DNA from: Synechococcales cyanobacterium GL140_1_metabat_312
GTDB taxonomy: Bacteria > Cyanobacteriota > Cyanobacteriia > Leptolyngbyales > Leptolyngbyaceae
Assembly (NCBI GenBank): GCA_025351345.1
Contig: JANXWB010000071.1
Coordinates: forward strand, 1-64,000
DNA length: 64,000 nt
Reading direction: 5' to 3'
The notes under the pieces are model-generated. The model did not search any database. It saw nothing but the letters and a program-made list of their open reading frames with translations, and was not told where the DNA came from. Numbering within the stretch: the first letter of the stretch is position 1; every line of letters begins with the position of its first letter. Position numbers and translations under genes: made by a program. This document shows positions 8,415 through 17,363 of this stretch, in pieces.

Positions 8415-8960
8415 CTAATCCGTTCCACCCCAGCGCCAAGAAGGATTCCCCGCTTCAATTTTCTGCTGAAGAATCGACATTGTATATCCATTGATATCCG
8501 ATATCCCCGTCGTATCGAGAATAAAATAAGCATTCCCATTCACAAATCGCATCCGCAACAGAGAACTCGACATCGGGGTATCCTTACTTTCAACTAGCCC
8601 CGCCGTTCCCACACAACTACGATACTCAGGCTTCAAACGGGCACGCCAAGTCACACTAAACCGATCGCTTCCCTCAAACTCCACCGCCTCCGCAATCGGC
8701 TGGAACTGAGCCTTTCCAGAACTATCATAGCTACCCTCCCGATAAGGACTCGGCTGAATCATCACCTTCACCTCCTTCGGGCATTTTCCCTGCTGAGACG
8801 TTCTCTCCAGCATCGGATAAACGCGCAGGGTCTGGACTTGGGATTTTGGCATCTTCGAGCTTGGCATCTTAGGGTTTGCCACCTCGGCTTGAGCGGCTGG
8901 ACCTAGTAGGCAGAGGAGTCCTAGACTACAAGCGATCGCCGTAATAGATTGATGGAGCAT
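8415..8960 (-). CDS. Exported protein of unknown function
   Basis: A 181-residue protein with a Sec signal peptide (residues 1-26; hydrophobic core ITAIACSLGLLCLLGPAAQA, cleavage near AQA-EV). A Pro/Lys/Ser linker follows, then a domain with two cysteines (GKCPKEV and YRSCVG) that could pair in the periplasm. I do not recognise the family. It has its own upstream spacer and is not obviously in an operon. Confidence 0.7.
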   Translation of the reverse strand: MLHQSITAIACSLGLLCLLGPAAQAEVANPKMPSSKMPKSQVQTLRVYPMLERTSQQGKCPKEVKVMIQPSPYREGSYDSSGKAQFQPIAEAVEFEGSDRFSVTWRARLKPEYRSCVGTAGLVESKDTPMSSSLLRMRFVNGNAYFILDTTGISDINGYTMSILQQKIEAGNPSWRWGGTD

Positions 8961-9054
8961 AACACAGCCTTTCTTACTAGTAATATTAGTCTGATCTAAA
9001 TCTAAATAAATCTGTCCCTAAATTCAATGTATTTTTAATACAAAATTTTAGGGT

Positions 9055-9996
9055 TTAAGTCTTTCGAGTGAGTGCAAGAAACACATCCGTCAAAGTTGCC
9101 TTATCGCGAGTCAAACTTTCGATCGTTCGCGGATTGAGAATATCCAAGACCGCATAAAGTTGATTTGGATCTTCAATAGTGATGCGTTGATTATCAGGCT
9201 GAGGGGCGATCGTAATGCCCAAGTAATTCAGTTTTGTAATGCAATCTAGATCGTTCTTTAAATCATCCAAAGGTTCAGCTAATTGAATGTGATAGGCGGT
9301 ACCCGAAAATTCTTTAATCAGTTCGGCAGTGGCTTTTTCAGCAACGATTTCACCTTGATTAATAATGGCCGTCCGATCGCTTAGGTCTTCCGCCACATCC
9401 AGTTGATGGGTTGTCAAGAGAATTCCCTTCCCTTCCGCCACCACTTCCCGAATCAGGCGCTTCACCGTTTCCGTCGCCTCCACATCCAGCCCAAGGGTCG
9501 GTTCATCCAGCAACAACAACGCAGGATCGTGAACTAAAGCCACCGCGATCGCCACTTTTTGCTGCATTCCTCGCGAGAGCTGCTGAACCACGGATTTTCT
9601 TTTGTGACTCAGCTCAAAGCGATCGAGTAACTCCCGACCTCGTTGCCTTGCCACCTTGGGCGACAACCCCCGAAGCACTCCAAAATAGGACAGATTTTCC
9701 TCAGGAGTCAGCCGCCAATAGAGATTGCGATTGCCCTCAAGCACCGCTCCAATGCTGGCAAATGCGCGAGTGTCGGCATGAGGATTGTAGCCATTGACCA
9801 GGACGGAGCCGTTATCCGGCTGAATCAATCCCGCAATCATTTTAATAGTGGTGGTTTTTCCCGCACCATTTGGACCAAGAAACGCCAAGACTTCGCCCCG
9901 ATCGATCGAAAGCGATACATCCTTAACCGCCGTCAGAACTGTATCAGGCGTTCGGTAAGTTTTCTGAAGATGGGTAGCGGTAAGGACGGAAGACAT
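9055..9996 (-). CDS. ABC transporter ATP-binding protein, CcmA/DrrA type
   Basis: A 313-residue ABC ATPase with Walker A GPNGAGKTT (41-49), signature LSRGMQQK (140-147), Walker B LLLLDEP (160-166) and a switch His in TTHQLD. A further ~85 residues follow, as in exporters of the multidrug/polysaccharide group (ABC-2). It would power export by a separate ABC-2 membrane protein. No permease gene is adjacent, so the substrate cannot be guessed. Confidence 0.9.
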   Translation of the reverse strand: MSSVLTATHLQKTYRTPDTVLTAVKDVSLSIDRGEVLAFLGPNGAGKTTTIKMIAGLIQPDNGSVLVNGYNPHADTRAFASIGAVLEGNRNLYWRLTPEENLSYFGVLRGLSPKVARQRGRELLDRFELSHKRKSVVQQLSRGMQQKVAIAVALVHDPALLLLDEPTLGLDVEATETVKRLIREVVAEGKGILLTTHQLDVAEDLSDRTAIINQGEIVAEKATAELIKEFSGTAYHIQLAEPLDDLKNDLDCITKLNYLGITIAPQPDNQRITIEDPNQLYAVLDILNPRTIESLTRDKATLTDVFLALTRKT

Positions 9997-10219
9997 GGGG
10001 TTCTGGGGTGGCTAGGGGGAAACGGACTGGAAAGAATTTAGATCAGTAATCAGATCAGCAATTTGAGGTTGCACGTTTTTCGATCGCACTTTATATTAAG
10101 AATAGTAACAACTAAGCACCGTTTACTTGACACAAGTTTTGCGGCTGTAATCACAAACATAGCTGTAAGCACAGACCTAAACAGTCGTTATTCTCTCAAT
10201 CTTCTTGATGCAGGTGCCC

Positions 10220-10765
10220 ATGACTCTCTCTCTACAACGCCTGACGGCAGAACCGGGACTCGATCGGTTAATTTCGGATTTCTTCCAACGATCCGTCGGG
10301 CAATGGCACTCAGAACGGCGATACTTCACATTGCCAGACGGGAAAGTGCAGGAAGTGGAAAGCTTGATCACGATTCAATATTTAGCTCAGGGCTGCGACG
10401 AATTACGATCGTTGGCGGCATTGCATGGTCTTGAAAATGAGACGCTGATGACGTGTGGGGCAGCGGTAGCATGGGACAGCAAAAATTCAATTTTGGGCAA
10501 GGAAATGTCCAAGGGTTCGACCCTGTTTGGAATTGGTGGCGAGGTGATGTATCGCGATCGGGGATTTGCAACCTCCAAGCCCGTTACCGCAACATTTTCG
10601 TTTAGTAACCCAGAAACCTTAGCCCTACGGACGGAGTATCAAGGCTCTATATTTGAGGAAGAAATAAAGTTAATCGGGAACAAATATCGAACGCGGCAGA
10701 CCATTATTTCTCGATTCGGTGAGCAACAAATGATCGGTCAATACCTCGAAAAACGGCTCTCCTAA
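10220..10765 (+). CDS. Phycobiliprotein chromophore lyase, CpcS/CpeS family (CpcU/CpeU-like)
   Basis: A protein of about 181 residues with family hallmarks: FFQRSVGQWHSERRYFTLPDG near the N-terminus, the RDRGFATSKPVTATF strand region, and a C-terminal RTRQTIISRFGEQQMIGQYLE. The family forms a lipocalin-like barrel and attaches phycocyanobilin to a conserved Cys of phycobiliproteins. The ERRY signature is closer to the U-type partner than to CpcS-I. The start at ATG 10220 (MTLSLQ) is chosen; ATG 10208 is also possible. It fits with apcF elsewhere in the window. Confidence 0.85.
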   Translation: MTLSLQRLTAEPGLDRLISDFFQRSVGQWHSERRYFTLPDGKVQEVESLITIQYLAQGCDELRSLAALHGLENETLMTCGAAVAWDSKNSILGKEMSKGSTLFGIGGEVMYRDRGFATSKPVTATFSFSNPETLALRTEYQGSIFEEEIKLIGNKYRTRQTIISRFGEQQMIGQYLEKRLS

Positions 10766-10840
10766 ATTTGCCTAAATCCCAACATCTGCGATAAGTTTTA
10801 AGGCGATAAGTTCTAAGGCGTAACGATTCGCTGACCTCCA

Positions 10841-12364
10841 ATGACGACATCGCCTAACTTCACCCCCAAGCTCCGATCGTCCTATTTCTACCTTTGGATG
10901 ATCGGAATTTTCGTTTTTTCCTTGGCGATTCGCTTTTGGGGATTAGAGCGTTTTAATACGTTTGTATTTGATGAAATTTACTATGCCAAATTTGCCAATA
11001 ATTACCTAACCAAAACCCCGTTTTTCAATGCCCATCCCCCGCTGAGTCAATATTTGATTGCGATCGGAATTGCAATCGGTGAAAAGCTACCCTTTGGCTC
11101 CGGCGTAGTCAATGACTTAACAGGTTCAGTGCTGAAAAGCTGTAGCTATCGCTGGTTGAATGCATTGACGGGTTCCTTTGTGCCTTTGGTGGTGGCAGGG
11201 TTGGCGTGGCAATTGACGCAGCGATCGCGTTTCGCTATCTTGGCGGGCGTACTGTCAGCCTTGGATGGATTATTTTTAGTCGAGTCGCGCTACGCCTTGA
11301 ACAATATCTATTTAGTGTTGTTTGGATTATTGGGACAGGTTTGTTTTTTAATTGCCGCTCGACAATTGAATAATAGTGAATTGAATAATAATAAATTCTG
11401 GAAAACGTCATTAACGCATCGGTCTAGGTCGTGGCTGTGGATGATATTGTCGGGTTTTTTCTTAGGATGTTCTGCCTCCATTAAATGGAATGGACTTTGG
11501 TTTTTGATTACGATCGTAGGGATTTATATCTTAGCTTGGGCCTTTCGTTGGTTTGATCCAATATCTAAAGATAACGAGTCAAATGACGCACCGACACTCC
11601 CCCGACAAATTACAAATATTCCAGCAATTCCGATCATCCTTGGAATAGCGATCGTCCCCGCTCTCACCTATTACGTCCTTTGGATTCCTCACATTGCCCA
11701 AAACCCAGATCTTCAATTTTGGATACTTCAACAAAAAATCTATCTCTACCATAAAGGCAGTTCAGTCATTGGCAATGTCCATCCCTATTGTTCAACCTGG
11801 CAAACCTGGCTCACTATGCTAGTTCCAGTCGCTTATTTTTATAAATTAGGCATTAATCCAACTGAACCGATCGCGTTGAATGCTCCCAATACTCCACTGT
11901 TACCGGGTGCTTCAATTTATGCCGTTCATGCCATGGGAAATCCATTCCTGTGGTGGATGTCAACAGTCGCGATCGTAGCCGTCGGGATTACGTTGTTATT
12001 TCGATTTTGGAATGGATTATTGGGGCGTGGATTTAGGGATTCATTTGTATTAGGGACAATGATGATCAGTTACGGTGCAAACCTTATTCCTTGGATGGGC
12101 ATTAGTCGATGCGCTTTTATCTATCACTACATGGGTTCATCCGTGTTTGCAACGTTAGCATTAGCCTGGTGGGGCGATCGGGCCTTAAGCCAAGAAAACC
12201 CGCCCCTAACACGCGTAGTCTGGATTGCGATCGGACTGTGTGTGGTGGGGTTCATTTTCTGGATGCCCGTATTTTTAGGGTTGCCCTTAGATGAAACAGG
12301 CTATCGATTGCGGATGTGGTTTCCCTCTTGGATCGAAGGAGCCAGTGCGCTAAAACGGAAGTGA
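10841..12364 (+). CDS. PMT-family (GT39-like) membrane glycosyltransferase
   Basis: A 507-residue polytopic membrane protein. The first luminal/periplasmic loop shows the PMT signature F-D-E-I-Y-Y-A-K (about 43-50) and F-N-A-H-P-P-L-S-Q-Y (about 61-70), with the acidic pair typical of polyprenyl-phosphate-sugar-using glycosyltransferases. Further motifs SIKWNG and YCSTW match dolichyl-phosphate-mannose:protein mannosyltransferase relatives. It probably transfers a sugar from a lipid carrier to protein or another acceptor on the outer face of the plasma membrane. The acceptor is unknown. Confidence 0.85.
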   Translation: MTTSPNFTPKLRSSYFYLWMIGIFVFSLAIRFWGLERFNTFVFDEIYYAKFANNYLTKTPFFNAHPPLSQYLIAIGIAIGEKLPFGSGVVNDLTGSVLKSCSYRWLNALTGSFVPLVVAGLAWQLTQRSRFAILAGVLSALDGLFLVESRYALNNIYLVLFGLLGQVCFLIAARQLNNSELNNNKFWKTSLTHRSRSWLWMILSGFFLGCSASIKWNGLWFLITIVGIYILAWAFRWFDPISKDNESNDAPTLPRQITNIPAIPIILGIAIVPALTYYVLWIPHIAQNPDLQFWILQQKIYLYHKGSSVIGNVHPYCSTWQTWLTMLVPVAYFYKLGINPTEPIALNAPNTPLLPGASIYAVHAMGNPFLWWMSTVAIVAVGITLLFRFWNGLLGRGFRDSFVLGTMMISYGANLIPWMGISRCAFIYHYMGSSVFATLALAWWGDRALSQENPPLTRVVWIAIGLCVVGFIFWMPVFLGLPLDETGYRLRMWFPSWIEGASALKRK

Positions 12365-12446
12365 TAGACTAAAGTTACTTAATAAATCAAAATCACTCAA
12401 TAAATCAAAGTCACCTGGCCCATTAAAATTGAGGTTAAGTCATTCC

Positions 12447-13079
12447 TTAAATCCGCTTGAATAACGCCCGATAAACGGGATTTCCTGCTTCCAAAACACC
12501 AATTTCCCGCTCAGTTGGAATAGGCATAATGTTTTCTTGAGACCAATCTGGATTTTGTAACTCAAAGTTAGGGCTTTCTTTAAACCGATCGCGCATCTCT
12601 TCAGCCACATCGAGAATGTCAGACTGAAGGAATACGACTCCGCCCACTGGCAAAAAATCAGCTAAATCCTTCACCAGTCCAGGTTGTACCACTCGACGTT
12701 TTTGATGACGCTTTTTGAACCACGGATCGGGAAATTGAATGGTCACTCGCTGGAGTACGCCGGATGGCAATGATTTTAAAATGGGTTGTAATGAATTATT
12801 GGCATTGCAATAGAGATAATGAAGATTCGATACGTTTTCTTCGTCTCGCAATTGGTTGGCCTGAGTCACTAGCGGTTCGCGAATCTCTAAGCCTAGAATA
12901 TTCCAATTAGGTTCAAGCTGGGCCAGTTGAAATGCAAATTTTCCTCGGGCACAGCCAATATCTAAATGCAAGGGTTGATTAGGATTTGTGTAGATCTGTT
13001 GCCAATCTGGGGCGATCGCGGGAACTTGATACTTGGCGGACAGAGGATTGACATGTTCACGAACACGAGCGAGAGGCAT
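12447..13079 (-). CDS. trmB: tRNA (guanine-46-N7)-methyltransferase
   Basis: A 210-residue TrmB. The SAM-binding motif is LDIGCARGKFAFQLA (about 39-53), and the TrmB-specific QFPDPWFKKRHQKRR lies at about 113-127. The enzyme forms m7G46 in the variable loop of many tRNAs. Length matches the family. It is convergent with the PMT-family gene, with a short AT-rich tandem repeat between them. Confidence 0.95.
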   Translation of the reverse strand: MPLARVREHVNPLSAKYQVPAIAPDWQQIYTNPNQPLHLDIGCARGKFAFQLAQLEPNWNILGLEIREPLVTQANQLRDEENVSNLHYLYCNANNSLQPILKSLPSGVLQRVTIQFPDPWFKKRHQKRRVVQPGLVKDLADFLPVGGVVFLQSDILDVAEEMRDRFKESPNFELQNPDWSQENIMPIPTEREIGVLEAGNPVYRALFKRI

Positions 13080-13322
13080 AGGAAGAATTTTTAGATTTTA
13101 TTGAGGGTTTTACAGGGGTTTCGATGATTCAAAACGGGTACACAAGATATACAACAAGTGAGGATTCCTGAGGCTCCTAGGAAGCTCCACAAATGTAATA
13201 AATTCCCTAAATAGATAAGCGGACCGATCGGTAGTTTACGACGTTCTTTGATTTTCTAACGACTTTTCACTTTTCACCACGACCTTTGCGCTTCAAGTGT
13301 TCTCTTAAATCTTGCCTTTACG

Positions 13323-14477
13323 ATGCCCGACATGAACAAACCCCTGAACTTTCGTTTTGCTGTTTTAAGTGATCTCCACATCGCTCTAGCGGACACCGTG
13401 TGGCAAAATCCCGCTCGAATTCATCTGGTCGAAGTCGGAATTCCAGCCTTAGAGGTAGCTCTCGATCGGATTGCCCAAGAGGATATTGATTTTCTATTGG
13501 TGCCCGGTGATTTGACACAACACGGCGAAGCAGCAAACCACGCTTGGATTTCGGAACGTTTTGCGCGGCTTCCCTACCCGGTGTATGTGATTCCCGGAAA
13601 TCATGACATTCCAGTCCTAGAGGCAAATGAGCAATCGATCGCCGCCGATGAATTCCCTGGCTTTTATCGCAGGTTTGGCTACGAAGATACTAGTCATCAC
13701 TATTACACTCACAAAATATTACCCGGTGTACGGTTGATTGGCTTGAATTCCAACACCTTTGATGGGAATGGAGGGCAAATCGGGAGAATGGACGAGGCTC
13801 AGTTGGACTGGCTGCGTCTAACGTTGTCTAAGGCTCAGGCTGCGGAGGATGATCTGGTGATGGTCATGATTCATCATAATGTTCTCGAACATCTGCCCCA
13901 CCAATCGACTCAAGGGATAGGTCAGCGTTACATGCTGGAAAATGCCTCCGAGCTATTGGGCATTCTGCGGGCCTACAACGTCAATATGGTGTTCACGGGG
14001 CATCTTCACATTCAAGATGTGGCTTACCAAGACGGCATCTACGACATCACGACGGGTTCGTTAATTAGCTATCCTCATCCCTTCCGCGTGTTCGAGTACC
14101 AAACCGATCGATACAACCGTCGTTGGTTGCAAATGGAATCTCACCATGTGGAATCAGTACCAGGCTGGGAAAATCTCCAACAGCAAACCCGTGAACTTAT
14201 GGGCGATCGGGGCGAGTCCTACATTCTGCAATTATTGACGCAAGCACCCTTGAATTTATCCGAAGCCAAAGCAAAAGAATTAGTGCCGAGTTTACGTTAC
14301 TTCTGGGCGGCGGTAGCGGAAGGGGATGCGGTGTTTAACTTCTCAGAGTTTCCAGAAAGGGCCAGAGAATACTTTGAATCCTTCGGGACGACCAGTGCTA
14401 TTGATAACCGAGCTTTGTTTCCCATGGGTGAAGACCGATCGGGTTTTCGAGAATGCCTGGTAAGTACTGCGAGATAG
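13323..14477 (+). CDS. Calcineurin-like metallophosphoesterase
   Basis: A 384-residue protein with the full binuclear-metal motif set: SDLHIA (16-21), PGDLTQHG (about 60-67), GNHD (about 97-100), MIHHNV and GHLHIQD. This is the icc/CpdA-like branch of phosphodiesterases. There is no signal peptide, so it is probably cytoplasmic. The substrate cannot be assigned; cyclic nucleotides or phosphomonoesters are possible. It is convergent with the alkaline phosphatase gene across a hairpin at 14481-14519. Confidence 0.88.
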   Translation: MPDMNKPLNFRFAVLSDLHIALADTVWQNPARIHLVEVGIPALEVALDRIAQEDIDFLLVPGDLTQHGEAANHAWISERFARLPYPVYVIPGNHDIPVLEANEQSIAADEFPGFYRRFGYEDTSHHYYTHKILPGVRLIGLNSNTFDGNGGQIGRMDEAQLDWLRLTLSKAQAAEDDLVMVMIHHNVLEHLPHQSTQGIGQRYMLENASELLGILRAYNVNMVFTGHLHIQDVAYQDGIYDITTGSLISYPHPFRVFEYQTDRYNRRWLQMESHHVESVPGWENLQQQTRELMGDRGESYILQLLTQAPLNLSEAKAKELVPSLRYFWAAVAEGDAVFNFSEFPERAREYFESFGTTSAIDNRALFPMGEDRSGFRECLVSTAR

Positions 14478-14480
14478 AAA

Positions 14481-14519
14481 AATTGAGAATGAAAAATATA
14501 AAGTTCCTCATTCTCAATT
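14481..14519. terminator. Bidirectional hairpin between metallophosphoesterase and alkaline phosphatase genes
   Basis: A 12-bp perfect stem (aattgagaatga / tcattctcaatt) with a 15-nt AT-rich loop, preceded by an A-tract and followed by T-rich sequence. It lies in the 50-bp gap between two convergent genes and would work in both directions. Confidence 0.75.
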
Positions 14520-14527
14520 CTTAATTT

Positions 14528-16528
14528 CTACCCTTTCAGCGCTTCCAACATCGCCTTATAAATGTGAGATTGATCAACGGCTGTAGGAACACCGGGAATC
14601 TTGTAGGATTTGCTGACACCACCAGGAGGATTGTCCACAAATTCTACGGGTTTGCCGATGTACTTCGATAGCTTGAATTTATCACCTTGATAGTAGACAG
14701 GAACCATGCGGTTTGTGTGGCTTCCCCAACCGTACTTCACGTCAGGTTCAGACCCGAAGAAGTGTCCTGCCTCTTTGGGAGTGTGTTTTGCGTAGGTCAG
14801 CGCTTCTGCACCGTTGGCCTTCAGCAATTTACGGAAATTGCTATTGAGGGTCAGATAGTGATCGTGATCTGCCGTGACAATCAATACATTCTTTTTCCAG
14901 CCGCCATTGTTCTCAATCCAGTCGATCGTGGTTTGGACTGCATCATCGAAGGAGAACATCGTCCCGATCAAGTTATCCATGTTGTCATCATGGAGGGACC
15001 AATCCACATCACCGCCCTCAACCATCAGCCAGAACCCATCTTTGTCCTTGCCTAGAACATTAAGCGCAGCTTGAGTCATTTCTGACAGCGTTGGATTCGC
15101 TTTAACTTCTTTAGCAATAAACTGCGCTGGGGTTTCATCTTGACCGTTTTCGATGCCCTTGACCAAAGGACGAATCGTATCTGGTTTGGGGACTTGGGGA
15201 CCATTGCTGGTTGCGCTACTTCCGGCTGCTGCGGTGGCATAGAGATTGAAGGCATCTAAGCCTGTGGCACTGTAGTCACGATTTGCGGTCAAGAAGGGCA
15301 GGTTTCCGTTTTGTCCCCGTGCGCCATACAAGCCCAGCAGACGATCGCCTTTATTTGGATTTAAAGTGAGGGATTTGGCGAGTAACTCGTCTCCCCCATC
15401 TTTGATCTTACTCAAATCATTGGTAGAGGTGACGTTGCCATCGCGCTCTAGGAAGGTATATCCGTAGGGATTGTTGGGGTTGGACTTCAGTCTATTGTAA
15501 GTAGACTTCTTGATATACGTATAACCACTATCCGCAGGTTGAACTGTACTTTGACTAGTCGTATTTTGGAAATCCAAAGGATGGCCGCCGCCGAGAAGCA
15601 CAGTGGGCAAGAATCTTCTAACGTCTGGACGATCGGGACTATTGCGATCGGGCAAATCAGCGCGAATCGCCTGTTGTAAGACGCTATCGAGCAACGGTAA
15701 ATCGCTATCGTACTTACTGCGACGGTTAACGCTAGAAACCGCAGCACCAGGAGTTGCATGAGTCAGGGGCACTGATGAAATAACGCCCGTAGACTTTCCC
15801 AATCTGCTAGCGGTCTGCAAGATAGTCTCTACGGAGGCTTTCTCGTAGATATCAACGCTCATGGCATTGTTATAGCTTTTTACACCTGTATAGAGCGCAG
15901 ATGCTGTGTTGGCAGAGTCGGGATAGCTACATTTGATGTATTCCTTATCGTAGTTACCTGCGGTTGCAGGGGATAGAGGTGTCCAAGGATCTGGACCTCC
16001 TTTTGCAGGTTCATAACCAACGATGTTGCCGCCATTCCCGATCGTTCCTGCACCGTTTTGGCAAGGAGTGCTTGCGGTACCTTGGGGATTAGATTTCGCA
16101 GAACCAGGGTTCAGTGTAGGGTTAAAGGTAAATCCTGGGCGAACCGGGCTTTTGCCAGTGATAGGATCTGAGCCAGTGAGAGCAGAGTTCCCAGTCCCGT
16201 AAGTCAACGCAGGATTCGTGGTGCTGACTGGAGCGGGAACGGTTGTCCCGTATGTAGTTGCGTAGGTATAGCCGCTTAGGGTTTGCATACTCAAACCACT
16301 GCCTTCTCCCTCGGTGTAGGGGCGACCTCCTTTTGCGATGGCTGCCGCCCGTGCAGCCTGCCATCCCATGCCGTCACCGATCATTAAAATGACATTAACG
16401 CCCTTGTCTTTGCCTGCTGCATCAGCCGAGGACATTCCGATCGGGGAGAGTAGAAAAGCAAACGTGTAAAACATACCCAGCAGTCCAGATAAGACTCTTC
16501 TGCTGATGTTTGAAAATAGTTGAATCAT
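14528..16528 (-). CDS. Alkaline phosphatase, PhoA superfamily, exported
   Basis: A 666-residue phosphatase with an N-terminal signal sequence (about 1-38). Metal site LMIGDGMGWQAARAAA (about 48-63), nucleophile region D-S-A-N-T-A-S (about 204-210), EGGDVDWSLHDDN and TADHDH match the two-zinc alkaline phosphatase fold. It hydrolyses phosphomonoesters in the periplasm to free phosphate. At 666 residues it is longer than E. coli PhoA; extra loops lie between about 95 and 195. It is last in a minus-strand run after two small exported proteins and a CDF transporter. No convincing PHO box was found. Confidence 0.92.
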   Translation of the reverse strand: MIQLFSNISRRVLSGLLGMFYTFAFLLSPIGMSSADAAGKDKGVNVILMIGDGMGWQAARAAAIAKGGRPYTEGEGSGLSMQTLSGYTYATTYGTTVPAPVSTTNPALTYGTGNSALTGSDPITGKSPVRPGFTFNPTLNPGSAKSNPQGTASTPCQNGAGTIGNGGNIVGYEPAKGGPDPWTPLSPATAGNYDKEYIKCSYPDSANTASALYTGVKSYNNAMSVDIYEKASVETILQTASRLGKSTGVISSVPLTHATPGAAVSSVNRRSKYDSDLPLLDSVLQQAIRADLPDRNSPDRPDVRRFLPTVLLGGGHPLDFQNTTSQSTVQPADSGYTYIKKSTYNRLKSNPNNPYGYTFLERDGNVTSTNDLSKIKDGGDELLAKSLTLNPNKGDRLLGLYGARGQNGNLPFLTANRDYSATGLDAFNLYATAAAGSSATSNGPQVPKPDTIRPLVKGIENGQDETPAQFIAKEVKANPTLSEMTQAALNVLGKDKDGFWLMVEGGDVDWSLHDDNMDNLIGTMFSFDDAVQTTIDWIENNGGWKKNVLIVTADHDHYLTLNSNFRKLLKANGAEALTYAKHTPKEAGHFFGSEPDVKYGWGSHTNRMVPVYYQGDKFKLSKYIGKPVEFVDNPPGGVSKSYKIPGVPTAVDQSHIYKAMLEALKG

Positions 16529-16567
16529 AATTTTAATGTGAATGAATCAATGAGCTAAGGGTGTAGT

Positions 16568-16813
16568 TTACTGATAGAAATTCGGTTCTTGGTGCGTTAA
16601 CGAAGGGGATGAATTCATCGCCATTGTCGTCAACTCTGTGATGTCACCCTGCTGGAGTTGAAAGCTAGAAGCATCGGGGGAAGATATTGCACTTTGGGCC
16701 ACTAATGGCAGTGCAATTACACTCAAAAGTCCGATCGTAAACATTAAGAAGGCTTGAACCCAAGCTCTCTGCAAAAATATGGGTAGGTCCGATCGTTGCA
16801 AAAGGTGAAACAT
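16568..16813 (-). CDS. Small exported or membrane-anchored protein ending in EPNFYQ
   Basis: An 81-residue protein with a hydrophobic segment (about 19-42, ending PLVAQSA), which is a signal peptide or anchor, and a short polar tail. Its last residues, LTHQEPNFYQ, closely match the C-terminus of the next gene upstream (LTDREPNFYR). It lies 39 bp before alkaline phosphatase on the same strand. I do not recognise the family. Shared C-terminus and position suggest a role linked to the neighbouring phosphatase, but this is inference. Confidence 0.6.
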   Translation of the reverse strand: MFHLLQRSDLPIFLQRAWVQAFLMFTIGLLSVIALPLVAQSAISSPDASSFQLQQGDITELTTMAMNSSPSLTHQEPNFYQ

Positions 16814-16897
16814 AAGAATTCCTCAATGTAAAGTGATTATCTGAGAAGCAAGGGAATGAAAAGTAGGCGTTTAGATCTTCCAGACCAACTGTTTCAC

Positions 16898-17350
16898 TTA
16901 ACGATAGAAGTTAGGTTCTCGGTCGGTGAGCCTGTCTCGAATAGGTATAGAAGGTGTAGCAATGATAGTGGGTTGTACATAGCGTTTTGGAATTGATCGA
17001 TCGAATCCGAGTAGTGTTTTAGCACCTCCTGGTTGTTTGGCCCAAACCGTAACACTTGGCTGGCGCGTCCAGTTCTCTCTTGTAACGCTGAGAAATAGGA
17101 CCGGGATAATTTGCCCTTGTTGTTCGCCAGAAATATTGATTTTGACCTCACTAATTTGCGGGTCACTAAAAGATTGATTAGCACTGTTCTGTGCGATCGA
17201 TTCTGCTTTTTGTTGCAAGCTTTCAAAGGTCATTAATCCCTCACTAATGACATCAAATTGATAGGCCACTAGACGCATTTTAGCCTCAACCCGAGGTACG
17301 ATCGTGGCCCCCAGAACTGAAGTTATAAGCAAGGGAAATAGGCTTTTCAT
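16898..17350 (-). CDS. Small exported protein ending in EPNFYR
   Basis: About 150 residues from ATG 17350, which gives a clean signal peptide (MKSLFPLLITSVLGATIVPRVEA). The mature domain is beta-rich (SEVKINISGEQQG, PVLFLSVTRENW, PSVTVWAKQPGG) and ends LTDREPNFYR, echoing the next small protein. The open frame extends upstream to 17389, overlapping the CDF gene, but that start would spoil the signal peptide. It lies 13 bp after the CDF stop codon. Function unknown. Confidence 0.65.
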   Translation of the reverse strand: MKSLFPLLITSVLGATIVPRVEAKMRLVAYQFDVISEGLMTFESLQQKAESIAQNSANQSFSDPQISEVKINISGEQQGQIIPVLFLSVTRENWTRQPSVTVWAKQPGGAKTLLGFDRSIPKRYVQPTIIATPSIPIRDRLTDREPNFYR

Positions 17351-17363
17351 AGCTATACCAAAA

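Noticed and set aside
12376-12416. Two ~18-bp AT-rich direct repeats (aataaatcaaa core) between the PMT gene and trmB
   Set aside because: Low-complexity sequence; too short and degenerate to assign a role.
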